9,887 bases of DNA from positions 1-9,887 of the forward strand of contig CADBRS010000121.1 in NCBI GenBank assembly GCA_902797125.1. Direction: 5' to 3'. The notes beneath the pieces were generated by a model. That model was not told the origin of the DNA and searched no databases. It saw nothing but the letters and a program-made list of their open reading frames with translations. Of this stretch, positions 6,120 through 9,887 are shown in pieces (position 1 is the stretch's first letter; each line of letters starts with the position of its first letter). The position numbers and the translations under genes are program-made. The DNA is from an uncultured Ruminococcus sp. Its GTDB lineage: Bacteria > Bacillota > Clostridia > Oscillospirales > CAG-272.

Positions 6120-7403
6120 ATGACATATCAGGAATTACCTCGCTCCGAAGCGGTTTTGGAGTTTGAAAAAGTGAAGAAAGAATACGAGCAGCTCTGCGAA
6201 AAAGGACTGTCCCTGGATCTTTCCAGAGGAAAGCCCGGGAAAGAGCAGCTTGACATGGTTTCTCCGATTCTGAGAGCCCTGGAAGATACGGACGAGTTCA
6301 TCTCCGAGGTCGGGCTGGACGTCCGCAACTACGGCGGACTGGACGGCATTCCCGAGATGAAGCGGATCTTCGCGGATCTGTTCGGACTGCCTGAAAAGAA
6401 CATCATCATCGGCGGGAACTCCTCCCTGAATCTGATGTACGACACGATCACCCGGGCCATGATGTTCGGAGTCCCCGGAAGCGTTCGCCCCTGGCGCAAG
6501 CAGGAAAAGATCAAGTTCCTCGCGCCTTCTCCGGGTTATGACCGGCACTTCATCGTCTGTGAGACTCTCGGGGTCGAACTGATCCCCGTAAACATGACGC
6601 CGACCGGACCGGATATGGACCAGGTGGAAGCGCTTGTGTCTGTCGACGAGTCGATCAAAGGCATCTGGTGCATTCCGAAATATTCCAATCCGGACGGATA
6701 TACTTATTCGGACGAGACCGTGGACAGACTGGCCAACATGCATACGGCCGCGCCGGATTTCAGGATCTTCTGGGACAACGCCTACGGCGTGCATGATTTC
6801 GATCAGAACGACCATGATGAACTGAAAGACATATTCTCGGCCTGCAAGGAAGCAGGGAACGAGAACAGGATCCTCTACTTCGCGTCCACGTCCAAAATGA
6901 CGTTCCCCGGTGCGGGAGTGGCCATGATGGCCATGTGGGACGACAATCTGAAACAGGCCAAGAAACTGCTTGGCGCACAAACGATCGGATTCGATAAAGT
7001 CAACCAGCTGAGGCACGTCAGATTTTTCAAAAATGCCGCGAACGTCCATCAGCTGATGGAGAAGCACGCGCAGATTTTGCGTCCCAGATTCGAGCTGGTC
7101 ATGAAAAAACTGGCGGAAGGTCTCGGGGGAACCGGGTGCGCGGACTGGACGAAGCCCAAGGGCGGTTATTTCGTCAGTCTTTATACGATGGACGGCTGTG
7201 CGGAAAACGTTTATCAGCTCTGCAAAACCGCAGGAGTCAAACTGACCGAAGCCGGAGGCGCTTTCCCGTACGGTCACAACCCGAGGGACAATCATCTCCG
7301 CCTCGCGCCGACATATCCTTCGCTCTCCGACCTGTCCGACGCACTGGACTGTCTGGTCTTATGTGTCAAATATGCTTGCTTGAACAAGATCCTGAACGGC
7401 TGA
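6120..7403 (+). CDS. Aspartate aminotransferase, type Ic (PF12897-like)
   Basis: A PLP-dependent fold type I aminotransferase of 427 residues, predicted to interconvert aspartate plus 2-oxoglutarate and oxaloacetate plus glutamate in the cytoplasm. The early motif LSRGKPG (34-40) is characteristic of the subgroup typified by the Corynebacterium glutamicum aspartate aminotransferase, as distinct from ordinary class I enzymes. Residues to note are YGGLDGIPEM (71-80), GGNSSLNLMYD (98-108, phosphate-binding region), PSPGYDRH (136-143), YSNPDG (188-193, Asn190), FWDNAYG (217-223, Asp219 for the pyridine nitrogen), STSKMTFPGAG (256-266, Schiff-base Lys259) and HLRLAP (392-397, Arg394 for the substrate carboxylate). 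The ATG at 6120 has GTGAGG just upstream at short spacing, with AAGGA further away. The gene appears monocistronic between its own promoter and terminator. Substrate choice is inferred from subgroup membership. Confidence 0.9.
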   Translation: MTYQELPRSEAVLEFEKVKKEYEQLCEKGLSLDLSRGKPGKEQLDMVSPILRALEDTDEFISEVGLDVRNYGGLDGIPEMKRIFADLFGLPEKNIIIGGNSSLNLMYDTITRAMMFGVPGSVRPWRKQEKIKFLAPSPGYDRHFIVCETLGVELIPVNMTPTGPDMDQVEALVSVDESIKGIWCIPKYSNPDGYTYSDETVDRLANMHTAAPDFRIFWDNAYGVHDFDQNDHDELKDIFSACKEAGNENRILYFASTSKMTFPGAGVAMMAMWDDNLKQAKKLLGAQTIGFDKVNQLRHVRFFKNAANVHQLMEKHAQILRPRFELVMKKLAEGLGGTGCADWTKPKGGYFVSLYTMDGCAENVYQLCKTAGVKLTEAGGAFPYGHNPRDNHLRLAPTYPSLSDLSDALDCLVLCVKYACLNKILNG

Positions 7404-7428
7404 TCGATTTCAGATCCGTTCTCTTAAG

Positions 7429-7461
7429 AAACCGCATTGGGTTCGTCCGGTGCGGTTTTTT
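7429..7461 (+). terminator. Intrinsic terminator after the aminotransferase gene
   Basis: An 8-bp stem (AAACCGCA at 7429-7436 with TGCGGTTT at 7451-7458) with a 14-base loop runs into six T (7456-7461). It lies 26 bases after the stop codon. A second small hairpin (CTGCC at 7463-7467 with GGCAG at 7473-7477) follows and lacks a U tract. Confidence 0.85.
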
Positions 7462-7495
7462 GCTGCCTTCCCGGCAGGCAGACGGGACATAGTCC

Positions 7496-7524
7496 TTTAC
7501 TATTATTTCTTTTTGTGCTAAACT
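7496..7524 (+). promoter_or_regulatory. Probable promoter for the DUF3592-like gene and downstream operon
   Basis: TTTACT (7496-7501) and TAAACT (7519-7524) are spaced by 17 bases, and TGC directly before the second box makes an extended -10. Both boxes are 4/6 matches, so strength is uncertain. Its place just after a terminator and 32 bases before the next ATG supports it. A 10-bp palindrome ATATGCATAT (7525-7534) covers the expected transcription start near 7531 and could be an operator. Confidence 0.55.
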
Positions 7525-7555
7525 ATATGCATATCGATAAAAAGAGGTATTGACC

Positions 7556-8089
7556 ATGACGTCGGATAATCAAGCGGATTCTTTTTTCAGAAAAACCAGT
7601 CTGGCACGGTTCGTTCTGCCGATCGCGTTGATCGTCGTTATCGTAGGCGCCGTCATTCTTTCCGGGCAGCCGAGAAAATGGATCGAATCGACCGGTACGG
7701 TCACGTCCGTGAGTCAGGTGAAGGTCGGAGAAGGCGAGAACATCATCGTCAACTTTACGTATGAAGTCGACGGAAAGGACTACGAATATACTTTCATGCT
7801 GGACAAAAAGGTCGACTACAGCGCCGGAGACACGATCCGCTTTTATTATGACGAAAACAACCCCGAGCGGGTAGTGGAATCGAAACTGGGTCAGCTGATC
7901 GCCGTCATTCTGGTCATTGCCGGCTGCGTCGCCGTCATTGTGTCCGTCGTATCTGTCGTGATCAATTTCCGGAAAACAAGGAAAGCAATCGAGGCGGACT
8001 TTCAGCATCCTCAGGAACCGGTACCGGATGACCCGCAGACCCCGGAAGAGCCGGATCCGCAGGACGAAAATAACACTCCCGGTGAGTAA
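7556..8089 (+). CDS. DUF3592-like membrane protein
   Basis: A 177-residue protein of unknown function with the layout of the DUF3592 family. A short polar N-terminus leads into membrane segment 1 (about 18-36). An extracytoplasmic beta-type region (43-108) follows, with STGTVTSV, IIVNFTYEVDGKDYEYTF and GDTIRFYYDENNPE, matching the family's pattern of 'GTV..., vdG..y, G..v.v.Yd..nP'. Membrane segment 2 (about 112-136) follows, then a cytoplasmic tail. The last 27 residues are rich in Pro, Asp and Glu and probably disordered. The ATG at 7556 is preceded by GAGGT at a 7-base spacing, whereas the in-frame TTG at 7550 is too close to that site. It is the first gene of an apparent operon with tag, with no terminator between them. 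Nothing in the sequence explains its partnership with a DNA repair gene. Confidence 0.85.
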   Translation: MTSDNQADSFFRKTSLARFVLPIALIVVIVGAVILSGQPRKWIESTGTVTSVSQVKVGEGENIIVNFTYEVDGKDYEYTFMLDKKVDYSAGDTIRFYYDENNPERVVESKLGQLIAVILVIAGCVAVIVSVVSVVINFRKTRKAIEADFQHPQEPVPDDPQTPEEPDPQDENNTPGE

Positions 8090-8104
8090 AAGAGGAAAGC
8101 AGGT

Positions 8105-8149
8105 ATGTGTCTCTTGTTTCGAGGCGCGCTGCCGATGATCTGCTTCTAG
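8105..8149 (+). CDS. Possible 14-codon small ORF between the DUF3592-like gene and tag
   Basis: ATG at 8105 opens a frame encoding MCLLFRGALPMICF and ending in TAG (8147-8149), 19 bases before the tag start. GAGGA (8092-8096) lies 8 bases before the ATG, an ideal ribosome-binding arrangement in a gap otherwise too long for a tight operon. The peptide is hydrophobic with two Cys. It could be a translated leader that affects tag expression, a small membrane peptide, or chance. No family can be assigned to so short a sequence. Confidence 0.35.
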   Translation: MCLLFRGALPMICF

Positions 8150-8153
8150 CCAA

Positions 8154-8161
8154 AAGGAGGT
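8154..8161 (+). promoter_or_regulatory. Consensus ribosome binding site of tag
   Basis: AAGGAGGT is a full-length complement to the 16S rRNA 3' end and lies 7 bases before the ATG at 8169. It is the strongest translation signal in the window. Confidence 0.85.
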
Positions 8162-8168
8162 TTTTCTC

Positions 8169-8777
8169 ATGGCCAATGACTGCTCCTGGGGTTTTCTCAG
8201 CGAGATGTATACCGTATATCACGGGACGGAATGGGGCGTTCCTGTCCACGATGACAGGGCCATGTTCGAGCATCTGTCTCTGGAATGTTTCCAGTGCGGG
8301 CTCAGTTGGACGCTCATGCTCAAAAAAAGAGAGATCTTCCGCGCCTGTCTGGACGGCTTCGATTTCGAAAAGATCGCGCGGTATACCGAAGAGGACGTCC
8401 AAAGGATCCTTGACACCGAAGGCATGATCCGGGCGCCCCGGAAGATCTCCGCGCTGATCTCCAACGCCCGGGCCGCTCTTCAGATCCGGGATGAATTCGG
8501 CTCGCTCTGCGCCTATTTCTGGTCTTATTCGGAAGGCCGCGTCATTGTTTACAAAGGGCATCCCGAAAACGGGTTTCCCGTATCCAACGGACTGTCTGCC
8601 CGGATCTCGAAAGACCTCCGGAAAAGGGGCTTCCGCTTTGTCGGCCCCGTGACGGTCTATTCCCATTTGCAGGCTTGCGGTATCATCAACGATCACGGTG
8701 CCGCCTGTCCCTGCTACCAAAAAATACTTTCTTCTCATCCCCATGTGTTTTTGGATGCGGATGAGGAAGTTTTCTGA
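8169..8777 (+). CDS. tag: DNA-3-methyladenine glycosylase I
   Basis: Removes 3-methyladenine from alkylated DNA by cleaving the N-glycosidic bond, the first step of base excision repair. The 202-residue length suits the Tag family. The diagnostic Zn-site residues are all present: Cys5 near the N-terminus (NDCSWG), His18 (YHGTEWG), and His176 with Cys180 in the C-terminal NDHGAAC, the same HxxxC spacing as E. coli Tag. Other family blocks are the DDRAMFEHLSLECFQCGLSW region (28-47) with Glu39 and Trp47 of the base-binding pocket, LKKRE (51-55), IRAPRKISALISNARA (87-102), EFGSLCAYFW (109-118), SARISKDLRKRGFRFVGP (143-160) and YSHLQACGIINDH (164-176). It lies 79 bases after the DUF3592-like gene and 26 bases before the next gene, probably in one transcript. 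I see no adaptive-response (Ada-type) gene nearby. Confidence 0.97.
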   Translation: MANDCSWGFLSEMYTVYHGTEWGVPVHDDRAMFEHLSLECFQCGLSWTLMLKKREIFRACLDGFDFEKIARYTEEDVQRILDTEGMIRAPRKISALISNARAALQIRDEFGSLCAYFWSYSEGRVIVYKGHPENGFPVSNGLSARISKDLRKRGFRFVGPVTVYSHLQACGIINDHGAACPCYQKILSSHPHVFLDADEEVF

Positions 8778-8803
8778 TTCGGAACACGAAAGGAGATCCT
8801 CCA

Positions 8804-9887
8804 TTGATCCACACAATCATTTATTTTCTGCTTCTGGGGGCACTTGTCGGCGCTTTTCTTCTGGTTCCGAAACAGAAAAAGACCAAAATCTTTGGGATCG
8901 CGATCCTGAGTTTCGCGCTGCTTTTTGAGATCTTTGTCGTCAATTTTCATTCCTTCCACCTGTGGTTCGGGGGATATGAAAAGCAAGAATGGGGTCTTAA
9001 TGACTATTACGTCAGTACGACCGGCATGGATCAGGAATCAGGCAAACTGGTCCAGACGTCCGACAGCGCGCAGATCCTGCTCCGGAATGTCGGACAAAAA
9101 GTCGGGACGATCCGGATCAAAGCCGAGTTCCCGGACAATGAGTCAGGCAACAGAAACCCCGGGTACGTAACGGTCCGGGTGGACGCGAAAGATGAGACTC
9201 AGGCCTATTCTTTCCGCCAGAATCTGGCTTCCGGAGAGATCATTTCCGGCGAAGTCAGAACCGAATACATCCCGCTGGATCTGAGCGGCAACGTTTCCGA
9301 ACTCCGGATCATCCTGACAAAGCCTGAAACGGAGTGGACGGTGGAGTACACCGGGATCACACTGAACGAGGGGATCCCCATGCGCTTTTCCGCGGTGAGG
9401 CTTGCACTGTTCGTGATCGTCGCGTATGTCCTCTATGCGCTCTTTACGTTCGAATCTCTGAAAGCGCCTTACGAGGGCAGGGAAAAACAGTTCCTCCGGA
9501 TCGCGATTTCGATGACTGTGATTTTCGTAGTCTTATCGGTCGCCCTGTCTGTCATGGAATGCGGCCTTCCGGATTTCCGGATGGAATACGGCAATCAGAT
9601 GACGCGCGAATTGGTCGATGCGTTCGAGCACGGTCAGGTATCGCTTCTGGACGAGCCCAACGAAAAGCTGCTCGGGCTCAACAATCCCTACGACTGGTCC
9701 GAACGGAGCATGGCCGGCGTTTCCTACAAATGGGATCATCTGCTGTTCGAAGGGAAATACTATTCCTACTACGGGATCGCTCCGGTGGTTTTGCTGTTCC
9801 TGCCTTACCATCTGATCACGGGCTACTATTTCCCGTCCAATTTCGCGATCCTGCTCTTCGGCGTCGTTGGCATCGTCTTTCTGACGC
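8804..9887 (+). CDS. Large membrane protein, GT-C glycosyltransferase-like, 3' end outside the window
   Basis: The frame opens at a TTG (8804) preceded by AAGGAG (8790-8795) at an 8-base spacing and runs without a stop for 361 codons to the window edge. No ATG competes until residue 75. Two membrane segments (about 4-21 and 27-46) are followed by a soluble, beta-rich region (about 55-190). Further membrane segments follow at about 197-215, 231-250, 322-341 and 346-361. Between them lies a conserved-looking loop with NNPYD (293-297), Arg301, WDH (310-312) and GKYYSYYG (317-324). I associate this loop pattern with large bacterial membrane proteins of the GT-C/ArnT-like type, which transfer sugars from lipid carriers outside the membrane. 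That call is from recall only and no catalytic acidic pair is certain. The soluble region resembles a carbohydrate-binding jelly roll inserted after the second membrane helix. It follows tag by 26 bases. Confidence 0.8.
   Translation, partial: MIHTIIYFLLLGALVGAFLLVPKQKKTKIFGIAILSFALLFEIFVVNFHSFHLWFGGYEKQEWGLNDYYVSTTGMDQESGKLVQTSDSAQILLRNVGQKVGTIRIKAEFPDNESGNRNPGYVTVRVDAKDETQAYSFRQNLASGEIISGEVRTEYIPLDLSGNVSELRIILTKPETEWTVEYTGITLNEGIPMRFSAVRLALFVIVAYVLYALFTFESLKAPYEGREKQFLRIAISMTVIFVVLSVALSVMECGLPDFRMEYGNQMTRELVDAFEHGQVSLLDEPNEKLLGLNNPYDWSERSMAGVSYKWDHLLFEGKYYSYYGIAPVVLLFLPYHLITGYYFPSNFAILLFGVVGIVFLT

Noticed and set aside
6135..7295. Long open frame on the - strand opposite the aminotransferase gene (386 codons)
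   Set aside because: It mirrors the codon pattern of the real gene, has no recognisable domain and no ribosome binding site, and the + strand product has a complete catalytic set.
7523..8816. Two overlapping - strand open frames opposite the DUF3592-like and tag genes
   Set aside because: Both cover conserved + strand genes and the promoter region between them. Neither has a recognisable product or upstream signals.
8804..9887. Reading the right end as non-coding because no closed frame covers it
   Set aside because: A TTG start with a good AAGGAG site opens an uninterrupted frame to the window edge with clear membrane segments. It is a gene cut off by the window.

Overview
The window looks like a chromosomal segment of a Bacillota (Firmicutes) bacterium of moderate GC content. 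The clues are strong AGGAGG-type Shine-Dalgarno sites, one TTG start, near-consensus sigma-A promoters, U-tract terminators, and a long Rad3/DinG-type iron-sulfur helicase of the form common in Clostridia and Erysipelotrichia. A placement near Erysipelotrichaceae is only a guess. Every gene I can support lies on the + strand. I see no tRNA, rRNA, CRISPR array, insertion sequence or phage gene.

Left part (1-3925): the C-terminal part of a glycoside hydrolase family 3 enzyme, entering from outside the window, is followed 12 bases later by a large XPD/DinG-like helicase. The two are probably co-transcribed. The helicase begins with about 200 residues that resemble the PD-(D/E)XK nuclease-like domain of related helicases, but without its catalytic motif. 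Middle part (3926-7461): three separately controlled units. A polytopic membrane protein of unknown function has a near-perfect promoter and a strong terminator. Alpha-acetolactate decarboxylase follows, starting only 46 bases after that terminator and lacking a clear promoter of its own. A type Ic (PF12897-like) aspartate aminotransferase comes next, with an extended -10 promoter preceded by phased A/T tracts and followed by a terminator. Right part (7462-9887): an apparent operon of a DUF3592-like membrane protein, a 14-codon small ORF with its own ribosome binding site, DNA-3-methyladenine glycosylase I (tag), and the first 361 codons of a large GT-C-like membrane protein that runs off the window.

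The enzymes (glucosidase, acetolactate decarboxylase, aspartate aminotransferase) are ordinary carbon and nitrogen metabolism genes with no obvious shared pathway. The helicase and Tag are genome-maintenance proteins. I do not see a convincing new multi-gene system. The points most worth a second look are the degenerate N-terminus of the helicase, the curved or inverted-repeat DNA before the aminotransferase promoter, the terminator-to-start arrangement before acetolactate decarboxylase, and the small ORF upstream of tag.
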